64,000 bases of DNA from Marinobacter salexigens (GCF_002806945.1 NZ_NIHC01000008.1:62001-126000), one strand, 5' to 3'. Counted from the stretch's first letter, positions 27,230-36,482 are shown. Translations and numbers: made by a program. Notes: generated from the sequence alone by a model not told the origin.

Positions 27230-28042
27230 ATGGATAAAGCACTTTTTCAGCGTGATGGGGATTTTTTTGTACCAACGCCTTCAAGTCGAAGCCCTTGGAG
27301 CCCACAGCACCTGCATGGCGGACCGGTAGTGGGGTTAATGGCTCATGCCATGGAGAAGGCAACAAATAATGAACGTCTTAATTTGGCAAGGCTGACTGTA
27401 GATCTGCTGAGGCCTGTACCGGATGCTCCCTTAACAGTAAATACACGGCTGGTACGGGGCGGCTCACGGCTTCAAATCCTTGAGGCGTCTTTATTGGCTG
27501 GGGATACAAAGGTTGCTCGCGCAAGTGCACTTTTTCTGGAGACTAGTGAGCAAGAAGTGCCGGATTACGGTCACTTCGGGCCTTCAGAGCACAGGCCACC
27601 CGTCGAGCCGGTTGAGCAAAACATTTCGGAGGCTGCAGGCTGGACAAATCAATACAGCCCAGAAGGCCTACACAGTACAGCTAAAGCAAAACTTATTGAT
27701 GGGGTTAAAGCCAAAGGGCAAGGTATTGCATGGATGAGGCTACCTGTACCTGTTGTCGAAGATGTCGAAGCCAGTCCTGATGTTATGGCAGCTGCGCTCT
27801 GCGATTTTGGCAACGGCGTTGGGCAATTGAGTTTGGGTGGTGGCGTAGGTTGTATTAATGCGGATGCAACCCTCTACCTGCATCGCAGACCCGTAGGTGA
27901 GTGGTTGGGTCTGGATGCTCGCAGTCGCATGCAAGATTCAGGCATTGGTCTGGTTGAAACCACTTTGTTCGATGGCCAAGGCCCTGTGGGCAAAGTCTTG
28001 CAGGCCATCATTCCCATGAGAATGCCTGGCGCTGAGGGCTAG
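27230..28042 (+). CDS. Acyl-CoA thioesterase family protein (double hot-dog)
   Basis: A 270-residue protein of the TesB-like/4HBT_3 thioesterase superfamily, with two hot-dog halves. The first contains WSPQHLHGGPVVGLMAHAME, the usual substrate-facing HGG loop, then LARLTVDLLRPVP; the second ends GLVETTLFDGQGPVGKVLQA, typical of these acyl-CoA hydrolases. The substrate is unknown. ATG 27230 has AAGGA upstream; an earlier in-frame ATG at 27206 is less likely. The gene ends at a bidirectional terminator. Confidence 0.8.
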   Translation: MDKALFQRDGDFFVPTPSSRSPWSPQHLHGGPVVGLMAHAMEKATNNERLNLARLTVDLLRPVPDAPLTVNTRLVRGGSRLQILEASLLAGDTKVARASALFLETSEQEVPDYGHFGPSEHRPPVEPVEQNISEAAGWTNQYSPEGLHSTAKAKLIDGVKAKGQGIAWMRLPVPVVEDVEASPDVMAAALCDFGNGVGQLSLGGGVGCINADATLYLHRRPVGEWLGLDARSRMQDSGIGLVETTLFDGQGPVGKVLQAIIPMRMPGAEG

Positions 28043-28057
28043 GGGCGGGCCTGATTG

Positions 28058-28086
28058 AAAGAGGCTGGCATAGCTCCAGCCTCTTT
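28058..28086. terminator. Bidirectional terminator
   Basis: AAAGAGGCTGG and CCAGCCTCTTT form a perfect 11-bp stem around CATAGCT, between the stops of the rightward thioesterase gene and the leftward tsdA gene. With A-run on one side and T-run on the other it can serve both directions. Confidence 0.8.
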
Positions 28087-28092
28087 GCACTT

Positions 28093-29106
28093 TTACTCAA
28101 ACGTTCTTGGGCGAATCGTATCCGGTTTCAGAAAGGATTTCTCACCAGTGTTGCTATGATCTCCCAGCACGTGGCCGTCGGTCTCCCGCGCCTGACCATA
28201 CATTGAATGTTTGTGGAATCGCGCCTCGGTATTTTTCAGAGTCTCCTTCACATCACCCGTATAACGGGGATCCTGCGGTCGCTCCTGGTTGCTCATGTAA
28301 TAAGCAATATCCCAGGATTCCTGATCGCTAAGGCTGTTGGGCTGCCCCAAAGGCATGTTGTTCTTGATGAACCCGGCTGCGGTAAATATCCGCACGATAC
28401 CGGCCCCCCAGTTGTTAGACATATCGCCCCAGGTTGCAGGGAAAACTGTCTGGTCTCCCACACGCAGGCCCTCGCCATCGCTCCCGTGGCAAACAGAACA
28501 CTTCTCTTCAAACGCGGCTTCACCGCGGGCATAGCTTAGCTCTTCAGGACGATCCGGCGCGGGGAAGCCCCGACCGTATATGGGTTGCTCCGGATACATA
28601 GCCACACCCTTGGCCAGCCACTGATGGTACGCAGACATAGCCAACATATTGTCGCTGCCGTACTCGGGAGGCTTGCCGTTCATGGAGTAGGTGAAGCAGC
28701 CAGCAATGCGTTCTTCCAGGTTATTTACATGATCGTTCTTGCCGCGAAAATTCGGCAGTGTGACGGCAGCAGGCCACACAGGAGCGCTGAAAGGCATGCG
28801 CCCTTCACCCAAATGGCAACTTGAGCAGTTCATATTGTTGAACACGTTCTCGCCACGCAACTGCTGGGTGTTAGTAAAAAGGTCATAGCCTTTCCGAATA
28901 ACACGCTTTAACTCCGGGTGCAGTTTGGCGTTTTCCAGATCTTCCATCGTGGGTGGAATGTGCACCAATTCGTCGTCCTTCGGTGCCGGGTACCCAAGCT
29001 CTGTCAGGGTGTCGATGTACTGCTGGGTGGTAGCGTCGCTTGCTGTAGCGTTTACGGAAAACAACAGGGTTCCGGACAGGGCAGCGTAACTTAATGTGCG
29101 AATCAT
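28093..29106 (-). CDS. tsdA: Thiosulfate dehydrogenase TsdA (dihaem cytochrome c)
   Basis: A 337-residue periplasmic dihaem cytochrome (signal peptide 1-22). Haem 1 attaches at Cys94-Cys97-His98 (NCSSCHLG) and haem 2 at Cys203-Cys206-His207 (CSVCHGSD). Cys137 in EERIAGCFTYSMNG is in the place of the unusual axial Cys ligand of haem 1 that characterises TsdA, and the following MLAMSAYHQWLAKG is typical of the family. TsdA couples two thiosulfates to tetrathionate, and in some bacteria works in reverse. The partner cytochrome TsdB is encoded 15 bases upstream, giving the known tsdBA order. Confidence 0.85.
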   Translation of the reverse strand: MIRTLSYAALSGTLLFSVNATASDATTQQYIDTLTELGYPAPKDDELVHIPPTMEDLENAKLHPELKRVIRKGYDLFTNTQQLRGENVFNNMNCSSCHLGEGRMPFSAPVWPAAVTLPNFRGKNDHVNNLEERIAGCFTYSMNGKPPEYGSDNMLAMSAYHQWLAKGVAMYPEQPIYGRGFPAPDRPEELSYARGEAAFEEKCSVCHGSDGEGLRVGDQTVFPATWGDMSNNWGAGIVRIFTAAGFIKNNMPLGQPNSLSDQESWDIAYYMSNQERPQDPRYTGDVKETLKNTEARFHKHSMYGQARETDGHVLGDHSNTGEKSFLKPDTIRPRTFE

Positions 29107-29121
29107 AATGTCGGAATCCTC

Positions 29122-29763
29122 TTATTTGGCCACAGAATTTTGGCTCGCGAGCCAAACAGCTACGGCGTGAATATCGTCCTCGCTCATGCGGCGGGCGATG
29201 GAACCCATCAGGTCTTGCGTGTCGTTCTTCCTGGCGCCCGCTTTCCAGGCTTGCAACTGGGCCTTGATATACCCCGCATGCTGGCCTGAAATGCCAGGGA
29301 AGACGTCACCCGCACCTTGATTGTCTGGGCCATGGCAGCTTTTGCATGAAACAATGTAATCAGACCAGTCTCCACGTTCCGCGAGCTGCTGGCCCCGTTT
29401 CAGTGTCGCCTCGTCTGCGCCTTCACTACCCTTGCCCTGAGTTGCTGGCAGGCTAGCATAGTATGCTGCAACATCTTGAATTTGCTGCTCATTCAGCATG
29501 TTGACGAAAGGCATCATACTGGCATTGCTGCGGGCGCCGGATTTGTAGTCATGGAGTTGCCTGGAAATGTAAGCAGCGTCCAAGCCGGCAAGGCGGGGCC
29601 AGGATTCACCGCCGGCAATGTTCATACCGCTGCCATCGGCCTGGTGGCAGGCCATGCATATGGCTGCGGTTGCTGCACCTCGCTCAGCATCTGCCTCTGC
29701 GAACGCCAGGCCCGAGTAGCTAGCCAGCCCCAGGGCAGCGAGCAGTATCGGAATTTTTTTCAT
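29122..29763 (-). CDS. tsdB: TsdB-like dihaem cytochrome c4
   Basis: A 213-residue periplasmic cytochrome of the c4 type with signal peptide 1-22 (SGLAFA). Two class I domains bind haem at Cys36-Cys39-His40 (CMACHQADG) and Cys140-Cys143-His144 (CKSCHGPDN); distal Met candidates are in ASMMPFV and LMGSIARRM. In tsdBA loci TsdB accepts the electrons of TsdA. It could also be a general cytochrome c4, but the tight linkage to tsdA favours TsdB. AAAGGGAAA precedes the start. A perfect FNR/Anr-type box lies about 93 bases upstream. Confidence 0.82.
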   Translation of the reverse strand: MKKIPILLAALGLASYSGLAFAEADAERGAATAAICMACHQADGSGMNIAGGESWPRLAGLDAAYISRQLHDYKSGARSNASMMPFVNMLNEQQIQDVAAYYASLPATQGKGSEGADEATLKRGQQLAERGDWSDYIVSCKSCHGPDNQGAGDVFPGISGQHAGYIKAQLQAWKAGARKNDTQDLMGSIARRMSEDDIHAVAVWLASQNSVAK

Positions 29764-29849
29764 ATTCGATTTCCCTTTCGGTAAGCACTACCTAAAGATG
29801 GTGTATTCCAATGATTTTGACCAAGATGCCTGCATTGAAGGAATATTTC

Positions 29850-29863
29850 TTGATGATTATCAA
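29850..29863 (-). promoter_or_regulatory. FNR/Anr-type box upstream of tsdBA
   Basis: TTGAT-GATT-ATCAA fits the FNR/Anr consensus TTGAT-N4-ATCAA at all ten defined positions. Its centre is about 93 bases before the tsdB start codon, which leaves room for a class II promoter with a leader of about 50 bases. It is 200 bases before the divergent MuiA-family gene, so tsdBA is the likelier target. Confidence 0.65.
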
Positions 29864-30062
29864 AAAAAAGCAAATCTACGTTGCCTGAAATGGCATGTCC
29901 ATACTTGTGAAGGAAGCTTTCAAGGCCTCCAGTAACACCTTTCGAGAGTATGTATTTTGATTAAGGTAAGGGAGCTTTCGATGCCAAAGGCGTGTGGATC
30001 ATGTACTTTAATGAGCACTGTTAGTTCGGCATCAAACTGCTTCAACCGAAAGGTACCCTCTA

Positions 30063-31622
30063 ATGAGAAAGCCCAGCCTACTTGCAATCGCCATTGCGTT
30101 TACGCCGCTTAGCGCTCAGGCAGACATCACCGGCGCCACCTTGTATCCATCCCACGCTGAACTTACCTGGATGGAAAGTGAGCAGGTGGGCGCGGGTGTT
30201 GGTAATTTTGAAGTTGATGGTTTGCCCGTTAGCTTGCAGGATCAAAGCCTTCAGGTTGTGCTTGAAGGTATCACTGGAGCGCAGATCCAGCAGGTTCAGA
30301 TCAGCCGGGTGGAGCAGGCAGAGTTTGTGGCCGGTGAAACCCGCAGGCTACGGGATGAACTGGATGTTGTTACCGCACGGATCCAGGCGCAAGAGGATTT
30401 GATAAAAGCATGGAACCAACAGGTAACGCTTGCCAGCAAAGCGGCGGAGTTGCCCCATGAATTGAAGGCTTCAGAATTGAACGACATGGCCGCTGCGTTG
30501 AAGAATACAACCCAGAGTGCATTGTCGGAGATAAGGACTATTCGGGCGGAAATGACGGGCGATGTGGCCTTGAGAGATCGTTTGATGCGGGATCTTGCTC
30601 AAATCAAGCAAGGTGCCAAGGCGACCAAGAAGGTGCGTGTGCATTATCAGGCCCCGGTGACTGGCGAGCTTCAAGTAAAGCTCAAGTTTCAAACGCCGGA
30701 GGCTAATTGGCGCAGCGAATACAGTGCACGCCTGAAAACCGAACTGGAAGGTAAGGCCGGCGGCGAAGTGGCCCTGAAACATCTGGCCGTGGTGCAACAA
30801 TCAACAGGCACAGATTGGGAGGGAGTAGAACTCCACCTTGCAACCGCCAATGCCCGCAGGGGAACTGCCATGCCACCACTGTATTCCTGGGTCGTCAGCC
30901 CAGAGCCGCCGGAGGTTTATAGTACCAAGTCTTTAGCGCGCTCTGCTGATATGCAGGCCGAGATGGTAATGGCTAGCCCGGCTGTTGTAGAACGCCAGAG
31001 TACCTTCGCCCAAAGTTATCGGCTGCCTCAGCCAGTTGACATTCCCAGTAGCAATTCCGGCCAGCGCTTGATGGTAGCGGAACACCGGATTCCTGCAGAG
31101 GTGGCTACCTGGACCGCACCGGTATTGAACACAACCGGCTACCTGCATGCCACCGGAGTGTTCAAATCAGAGGCTCCGATACCCGCAGGACGAGTCACCC
31201 TGTACAGGGATGGCCAGAGCGTAGGACAAAGCCACCTTCAGGAATTGACCGATGGTCAGGAATTAACCTTGGGCTTCGGCGCCGATGAGGGCATTCGAGT
31301 GGCGGTGGTGAATGAGCTGGAACGCACAGGAGAAGAGGGTGTATGGAAGAGCGAAAACGTTCAGCGCCGGCAAAATCGCTTTGAGATCACCAATCACCAC
31401 GCCAAGGCGGTAAAGGTCCGTGTTTTTGACCGCTTACCTGTGTCCCAGAAAGACATCCTGACCGTTAAGCCCCTTGAAATCAGCGAGCCGGTCCAACGGG
31501 ATGTTGATGACAAGAAAGGTGTTTTGGCGTGGGATCGCGAAGTACCTGCAGGCGAAACCGTTAACGTGAAATCCGGATTCGAGATTCGGGTTCCAGAGGG
31601 AACCGAGTTGCCACGGCTTTAA
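30063..31622 (+). CDS. Mucoidy inhibitor MuiA family protein (DUF4139)
   Basis: A 519-residue exported protein (signal peptide 1-20, FTPLSAQA). DUF4140-like N-terminal domain (about 22-120), a coiled coil (about 95-190), and the DUF4139 beta-rich domain (about 200-515) with YQAPVTGELQVKLKFQTPEA and ATANARRGTAMPPLYSWVVS. MuiA in E. coli affects colanic-acid mucoidy when expressed, but a biochemical function has not been shown. AAAGG lies upstream of the ATG. It is convergent with the kinase operon that follows. Confidence 0.8.
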   Translation: MRKPSLLAIAIAFTPLSAQADITGATLYPSHAELTWMESEQVGAGVGNFEVDGLPVSLQDQSLQVVLEGITGAQIQQVQISRVEQAEFVAGETRRLRDELDVVTARIQAQEDLIKAWNQQVTLASKAAELPHELKASELNDMAAALKNTTQSALSEIRTIRAEMTGDVALRDRLMRDLAQIKQGAKATKKVRVHYQAPVTGELQVKLKFQTPEANWRSEYSARLKTELEGKAGGEVALKHLAVVQQSTGTDWEGVELHLATANARRGTAMPPLYSWVVSPEPPEVYSTKSLARSADMQAEMVMASPAVVERQSTFAQSYRLPQPVDIPSSNSGQRLMVAEHRIPAEVATWTAPVLNTTGYLHATGVFKSEAPIPAGRVTLYRDGQSVGQSHLQELTDGQELTLGFGADEGIRVAVVNELERTGEEGVWKSENVQRRQNRFEITNHHAKAVKVRVFDRLPVSQKDILTVKPLEISEPVQRDVDDKKGVLAWDREVPAGETVNVKSGFEIRVPEGTELPRL

Positions 31623-31628
31623 CCTCTG

Positions 31629-31664
31629 AATTCCAAGAACGCACGCAGGCGTAAACTTGGAATT
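31629..31664. terminator. Inverted repeat between convergent genes
   Basis: AATTCCAAG at 31629-31637 and CTTGGAATT at 31656-31664 form a 9-bp stem with an 18-base centre that can itself pair (ACGC/GCGT). It lies between the ends of the MuiA-family gene and the kinase gene, where a bidirectional terminator would be expected. Confidence 0.5.
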
Positions 31665-31676
31665 AAAGAATCAAAC

Positions 31677-33236
31677 TTACTTCGGGTAGCCCGTAATATC
31701 CCGGATTTTCTGGTACAGCGGCTGCAATTGCGGATACATGCGCAGGTAAACCTCGGAATAGAGTTTTTCGTACAGTTCGCGTGCTTCAGGGTTGGGGTGG
31801 AACACCTGCCCAACCCGGGTCATCGCAGCAACCGCAGTTTCAAAATCCGGGTGCAGGCCAAGGCCAACGGCTGCATCTATGGCAGCCCCTAAACCCGAGG
31901 TTTCATAAGTGTGGGGGCGCTCCGCAGGCAAGCCAAATACATCCGCCGTGAGCTGCATGGCAGCGTCACTCTGGGAGCCACCACCCGCTACTCGCAGTTT
32001 TGTGATCTTGGTGCCACTGCGCTTTTCGATTTTTTCTTTACCTTCCCGAAGGGCGTAAGCCAAGCCTTCCAGAATGGCTCTGTAGATGTGCGAGCGGGTG
32101 TGAACGTCGCCAAAACCAATGATAGAGCCTTTGGCTTCCGGGCCGGGTTGGCGCACGCCAGGTGACCAATAGGGCTGCAGCATCAGGCCCATGGAACCAG
32201 CAGGTACGGATTGCACAAGCTCATCAAACAGCTCTTCAGGTTCAATGCCCCGCTTTTCAGCAATCTCCCGCTCCCGCAAACCGAATTCCCTTTTGAACCA
32301 GCTCACCATCCAGAATCCTCGGTATATCATCACCTCGGTAGAGAAGTGCCCGGGTCTTGCTGAAGGATAGGGAGGCATCAATTTAACCGGTTCCACATAC
32401 CGTTTGTTGGTCGCATTGATGGTGGCGGTTGTGCCATAGCTCATGCAGCCTACATCGGGAGTCAGGCCACCGGAGCCAAGAATCTCACAGGCCTTGTCAG
32501 ACGCTGCAGCGATTACTGGCAAGCCTTCCGGAAGCCCCAGATGGATGGCGGCTTCTGCAGTGAGGTGGCCGAGGGTCGCGCCGGGGCTGACCAAATCCGG
32601 CAGCATGTCCCTTTTTACGGGCATTACCTCCCATTTAAAGTCCCGCTTTGCGGCCCAACGGTGTTTTTTGTAATCAAATGGAAGATAACCCACTTGGCTG
32701 CCGGTGGAATCTTTAAATTCGCCCGTTAACCGGTAATTCAGGTATCCGGATAACAGCAGGAAGTGCCGGGTTTTTTTCCAGATCTCCGGTTGATTCTGGG
32801 AAATCCAGTTAGCCTGCGTTTTCTCTCGGAAGCGCCGGACCGTGTCTTCAAGCCGAGCCAGTTTAAAGATCCACCCCCAGGGGCCCTTTATCGGGCCTTC
32901 AACATGGGCATGGCGCTGATCCAGCCAGATAATTGCCGGGCGTAGCGGTTTGCCATGCTCGTCCAGATTGATCACTGTGCCGCGTTGAGTAGTGACGGCG
33001 ATACCTACCACTCTGTCTGGCGCTACGTCTGTGGACGCCCAAAGCTCAACACAAGCTTTGCCGAGACTTTCCCAGAAATACTCCGGATGCTGTTCCGCCC
33101 AGCCCGGCTGCTCTGAGAAGTAGGGCTCGATCTCTTGCCGGCCCTTGGCAATCAGATTGCCCCTGGTATCGAAGAGCAGGGCGCGAACGCTCTGGGTGCC
33201 ATTATCAATGGCTAAAATCAGCGGGTCAGACAGCAT
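31677..33236 (-). CDS. FGGY-family carbohydrate kinase (glycerol kinase-like)
   Basis: A 519-residue kinase of the FGGY family. The N-terminal LILAIDNGTQSVRALLFDT is the phosphate-1 motif; AIIWLDQRHAHVEG and VAGGGSQSDAAMQLTADVFG are the family signatures in the two actin-like domains. The substrate cannot be read; glycerol, a glycerol-like polyol or a sugar are possible. It is the last of three leftward genes with a glycerol-3-phosphate dehydrogenase, whose stop it overlaps by 11 bases, and an alkyl-DHAP synthase-like protein, so phosphorylation of glycerol or an alkylglycerol is a sensible guess. The start at 33236 is chosen because the alternative at 33323 would run 98 bases into the previous gene. 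Confidence 0.82.
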   Translation of the reverse strand: MLSDPLILAIDNGTQSVRALLFDTRGNLIAKGRQEIEPYFSEQPGWAEQHPEYFWESLGKACVELWASTDVAPDRVVGIAVTTQRGTVINLDEHGKPLRPAIIWLDQRHAHVEGPIKGPWGWIFKLARLEDTVRRFREKTQANWISQNQPEIWKKTRHFLLLSGYLNYRLTGEFKDSTGSQVGYLPFDYKKHRWAAKRDFKWEVMPVKRDMLPDLVSPGATLGHLTAEAAIHLGLPEGLPVIAAASDKACEILGSGGLTPDVGCMSYGTTATINATNKRYVEPVKLMPPYPSARPGHFSTEVMIYRGFWMVSWFKREFGLREREIAEKRGIEPEELFDELVQSVPAGSMGLMLQPYWSPGVRQPGPEAKGSIIGFGDVHTRSHIYRAILEGLAYALREGKEKIEKRSGTKITKLRVAGGGSQSDAAMQLTADVFGLPAERPHTYETSGLGAAIDAAVGLGLHPDFETAVAAMTRVGQVFHPNPEARELYEKLYSEVYLRMYPQLQPLYQKIRDITGYPK

Positions 33237-34851
33237 GCTTTGGCTCCGGGCCGTTCGGCAAGGAATAGGCTTGATTCCACAAGGCCAGATACCGGTTTTC
33301 TTCGAAATGCCATTGCTCATCATCCCAATTAAGCACGCTCTGGCAATAGTGCTTCAGCTTAGGAAGCAGTGCTCTGCCACCTTCCGGGGCTATCAGGCCA
33401 AGCCGGGTGCGACGCAGCATCAGGTCATCCAGATGTTGCACGTCTTCTTGCGCGCAAGCCCACACAACTTCAGCCCACAGAAGTTCACCCGGAACGGTGC
33501 AGTTAGTGGTGTCATCACTAACCAGTGTGGCGGGGCCAGCGGTAAGCACAGACGGCAAATCCGAGCCGTAATAACCGGTCAGTCTCTGCCAGTTCTGGCG
33601 GCTGATATTGGCTGGCTTTGGTGCTGAGGGCGACCGACGGAAGACCGGGTCGCTTTGTGGCCGTAAAAGCACCTCGTCGTGCAATCCTCGAGTAAGTGCT
33701 TCTCGTGCTATCAAGCGGAAGGTGGTGAGCTTGCCACCCGCAATACTGATCAAGCCTTTATCCTCACGGAATTCGTGTTCACGGCTCTCTTTGGAGGGAG
33801 CTTTGGAGTTGGCAGCCTTTTGGGCGGCCATAACCACGGGGCGAACTCCCGACCAGGTTGAAAGCACGTTATCTCTGGAAACTGTTGCACCGGGAAATAG
33901 CCTGCCCGCAATGCGCAACAGATACTCCGCTTCTTCATCTGTTATGTGAGGTTCTTTATCCAGGCTTTCTGGATGATCGAGATCCGTTGTGCCCAGCACA
34001 GTCGTACCGGCCCATGGGAAGGCGAAAACCGGGCGTTTGTCGTCCGGGTGGAGCAGGGAAACGGTGCAGGAAACGGGCAGTGCTTGCCAGGGAAGAACCA
34101 GGTGGCTGCCGCGCAAAGGCCGGATGGTCATGGGTGCTTCGCTATTGTTTTGCGATTGAAGCCGATCTGCCCACACTCCAGTCGCATTGATAATTAACGG
34201 CGTATCAACGGCAAAGGGGTTGGGCTCGTTTTCGGCCTGGAGTTCAAGCCCGCTGACCTGTCCCTCCTTTCGGATCACCCGCAGGGCTTTAACGTAGTTC
34301 AGGCACCAGGCACCATCTTGACGTGCCTCCGTGATCACTCGCTGCACGAGTCTGGCATCATCGGTTACTGCGTCAGTAAAGCCGCTGGCAGCTGAAAGCT
34401 TCTCTGTGTTCAAGCCAGGTACCCACTGCATGGCTTGGCCCGGAGTGAGGAAATGGCGAGATTTGGAGCGAGCAATCCAATCGTAAACCCGAAGCAAAAT
34501 CTGAAATAACCGTGGGCCAGGAAATTGCCGCTGAAAATGCGGCATGATGAAGCGTAAGGGTTCAATTAACCCGGGCGCCTCTGCCATCAATCGCTGGCGC
34601 TCGGTGACGGCATCCCGGGTTAGCTTGTATTGGCCACTTCCAAGATAGCGCAGACCACCGTGCACCATTTTTGAAGACCGGCTGGACGTTCCCCAGGCAA
34701 AATCCTTTTGCTCCACGAGCAGCGTTTTCAATCCGCTGCCGGCTGCTTCCCGGGCTATACCGGCGCCCGTGATGCCGCCACCAACCACCACAACATCAAA
34801 CGTTTGCGGGCCATTTTGAAGCTCTCTGAGTACTGCTTCTCGACGCTTCAT
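33226..34851 (-). CDS. FAD-dependent glycerol-3-phosphate dehydrogenase/oxidase
   Basis: A 541-residue flavoprotein of the GlpD/GlpA type, which oxidises sn-glycerol 3-phosphate to dihydroxyacetone phosphate at the inner membrane and passes electrons to quinone. It has the FAD dinucleotide motif DVVVVGGGITGAGIAREAA, the GlpD signature SSRSSKMVHGGLRYLGSGQY, and WSGVRPVV followed by ISIAGGKLTTFR. GGAG lies 7-8 bases before the ATG, and the upstream gene stops 14 bases earlier. Being in an operon with an alkyl-DHAP synthase-like gene, rather than with glpF or glpR, it may serve ether-lipid rather than general glycerol metabolism. Confidence 0.88.
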   Translation of the reverse strand: MKRREAVLRELQNGPQTFDVVVVGGGITGAGIAREAAGSGLKTLLVEQKDFAWGTSSRSSKMVHGGLRYLGSGQYKLTRDAVTERQRLMAEAPGLIEPLRFIMPHFQRQFPGPRLFQILLRVYDWIARSKSRHFLTPGQAMQWVPGLNTEKLSAASGFTDAVTDDARLVQRVITEARQDGAWCLNYVKALRVIRKEGQVSGLELQAENEPNPFAVDTPLIINATGVWADRLQSQNNSEAPMTIRPLRGSHLVLPWQALPVSCTVSLLHPDDKRPVFAFPWAGTTVLGTTDLDHPESLDKEPHITDEEAEYLLRIAGRLFPGATVSRDNVLSTWSGVRPVVMAAQKAANSKAPSKESREHEFREDKGLISIAGGKLTTFRLIAREALTRGLHDEVLLRPQSDPVFRRSPSAPKPANISRQNWQRLTGYYGSDLPSVLTAGPATLVSDDTTNCTVPGELLWAEVVWACAQEDVQHLDDLMLRRTRLGLIAPEGGRALLPKLKHYCQSVLNWDDEQWHFEENRYLALWNQAYSLPNGPEPKHAV

Positions 34852-34865
34852 CGGGATGGCTCCGT

Positions 34866-36482
34866 TCAGTCCAGCAGGGTTTTAGGGTTGAGAATGCCTT
34901 TGGGGTCAAAGGTATTGCACAAGGAACGGATGGCAAGCATGCCGAGTTCACCTTTTTCAACCGGCAGAAAGGGCGCATGATCCTTACCAACACCGTGCTG
35001 ATGACTGATGGTGCCGCGGTTACGGACAATCAGCTCAGAGGTTGTGTTTTTCAGATGCTTCCAGCGAGCCAGAGTTTCATCGTAGCTGCCTGCAGCCCGG
35101 AAAACATAGGTCGTGTAAATGCTGCAACCCTGGCCGTAGAAATGAGATAGGTGTGTGAACACATGGGCGCGTTCATCTTTGCTTTCTTCACGGGTTTGCA
35201 GGCAGGTGCGAAGGCTGTTTTCCATGATGCCCAGCAGATTGTCGACGTTATCCCAGTCGGTCGACGTTTCCAGCGTATCCACGGCGTAGCCCATCTGCCA
35301 TAGCGCTTCTCGCAGATAGGGCATGGTGAAACGTTTTTCGGCCCACTTTTTTCCGAGATGAGTGCCGGTATACACACCTTTGTATTCCGAACAAATGCGT
35401 TTTGCTTCCTGTTTCGCACTGGTGCACTGATGCTTACTGCCAGTCAGCCCGAAGGTCATCATACATTTGCCTTCTGCAGCTCCGCGCAGGGAAAGTACTT
35501 TTTCCATCATACCGATAAGATGAGGATGTCCCGCCAATGCCAGTTGAGTCTCGGTTTCTATGGCGTTGCTGAGGCGCAGCATGGAGAGCTGAATGCGGTT
35601 CTGTACGAGCATGCGACAGGCAGTGCGCGCTTTATCCCAATCAGGAAAGAATACAACATGAAAGCTCTCCTGTTCCGGCAGGCGGCTAACCCTGACCTTC
35701 ACTTCTGTGATCAGCCCGACCCGGCCCTCTGACCCGAGAATCATTTCGCGAATGTCGGGCCCGGCACTGGATGCCGGTATAGTGGGGATGTCCAATGTGC
35801 CTTTGAGAGTTTCGACACGGGCACCCGCAAACAGTTGCTCAATTCGGCCGTAGCGAAGGGATTGCTGCCCACTGGAGCGAGTGGCTACCCAGCCACCCAC
35901 AGTTGAGAGCTCGAACGACTGGGGAAAGTGTCCGAGCGTGTAACCTTGGGCCCGCAGTTGGGATTCAACCAAAGGCCCCGGTGTACCGGCACCGAAGGTT
36001 GCAATCTGGCTTTCCTGGTCAAGATCCATAAGGCGGTTCATTCCGCCCATGTCCACTGTCAGGATCGGCTTGTCGCCAGCCAAGGGGTTGATGTGACCGG
36101 CAACGCTGGTACCACCACCGTATGGGATAACTTCAATGCTGTTGGTTTGTGCGTACTGAAGCAATTTCTGCACGTCGAGACTGCTTTCAGGGCAAGCAAC
36201 ACCATCCGGGAACACTCTGAAGTCGCCGCTGCGCATCGCCAGCCAGTCATCGAGGCTCTGGCCACGGGAGTGGCGAACACGAACTTCGGGTGTGGTATCA
36301 ATCAGCTTATCAACAGTGGCATCGGTCGGCAGGCGTGATTCAGGAACCTTGGCGCAAACAGATTCAAGGGATGCGTCTTCAAGGGCTTTACCGTCACCTA
36401 CACGCTTGGATAAAAAGCTTTGCCCCTGTGCGGGAAGTTCCAGACTGAATGTCTCATCGCCCCAACCGTTCCAACGTCGCAT
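34866..36482 (-). CDS. FAD-binding oxidase, alkyldihydroxyacetonephosphate synthase-like
   Basis: A 538-residue FAD-linked protein of the PCMH/VAO superfamily. FAD loop: VIPYGGGTSVAGHINPL; then GHFPQSFELSTVGGWVATRS and RYGRIEQLFAGARVET, both characteristic of alkyl-DHAP synthase. YKGVYTGTHLGKKWAEKRF, YGQGCSIYTTYVFR and the His-rich ISHQHGVGKDHAPF match its active-site region. The eukaryotic enzyme swaps the acyl chain of acyl-DHAP for a fatty alcohol to start ether lipids. Bacterial homologues are poorly characterised, and breakdown of an alkyl-glycerol is equally possible. First gene of the three-gene operon; the start at 36482 follows GGGAGTGGG. Confidence 0.78.
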   Translation of the reverse strand: MRRWNGWGDETFSLELPAQGQSFLSKRVGDGKALEDASLESVCAKVPESRLPTDATVDKLIDTTPEVRVRHSRGQSLDDWLAMRSGDFRVFPDGVACPESSLDVQKLLQYAQTNSIEVIPYGGGTSVAGHINPLAGDKPILTVDMGGMNRLMDLDQESQIATFGAGTPGPLVESQLRAQGYTLGHFPQSFELSTVGGWVATRSSGQQSLRYGRIEQLFAGARVETLKGTLDIPTIPASSAGPDIREMILGSEGRVGLITEVKVRVSRLPEQESFHVVFFPDWDKARTACRMLVQNRIQLSMLRLSNAIETETQLALAGHPHLIGMMEKVLSLRGAAEGKCMMTFGLTGSKHQCTSAKQEAKRICSEYKGVYTGTHLGKKWAEKRFTMPYLREALWQMGYAVDTLETSTDWDNVDNLLGIMENSLRTCLQTREESKDERAHVFTHLSHFYGQGCSIYTTYVFRAAGSYDETLARWKHLKNTTSELIVRNRGTISHQHGVGKDHAPFLPVEKGELGMLAIRSLCNTFDPKGILNPKTLLD

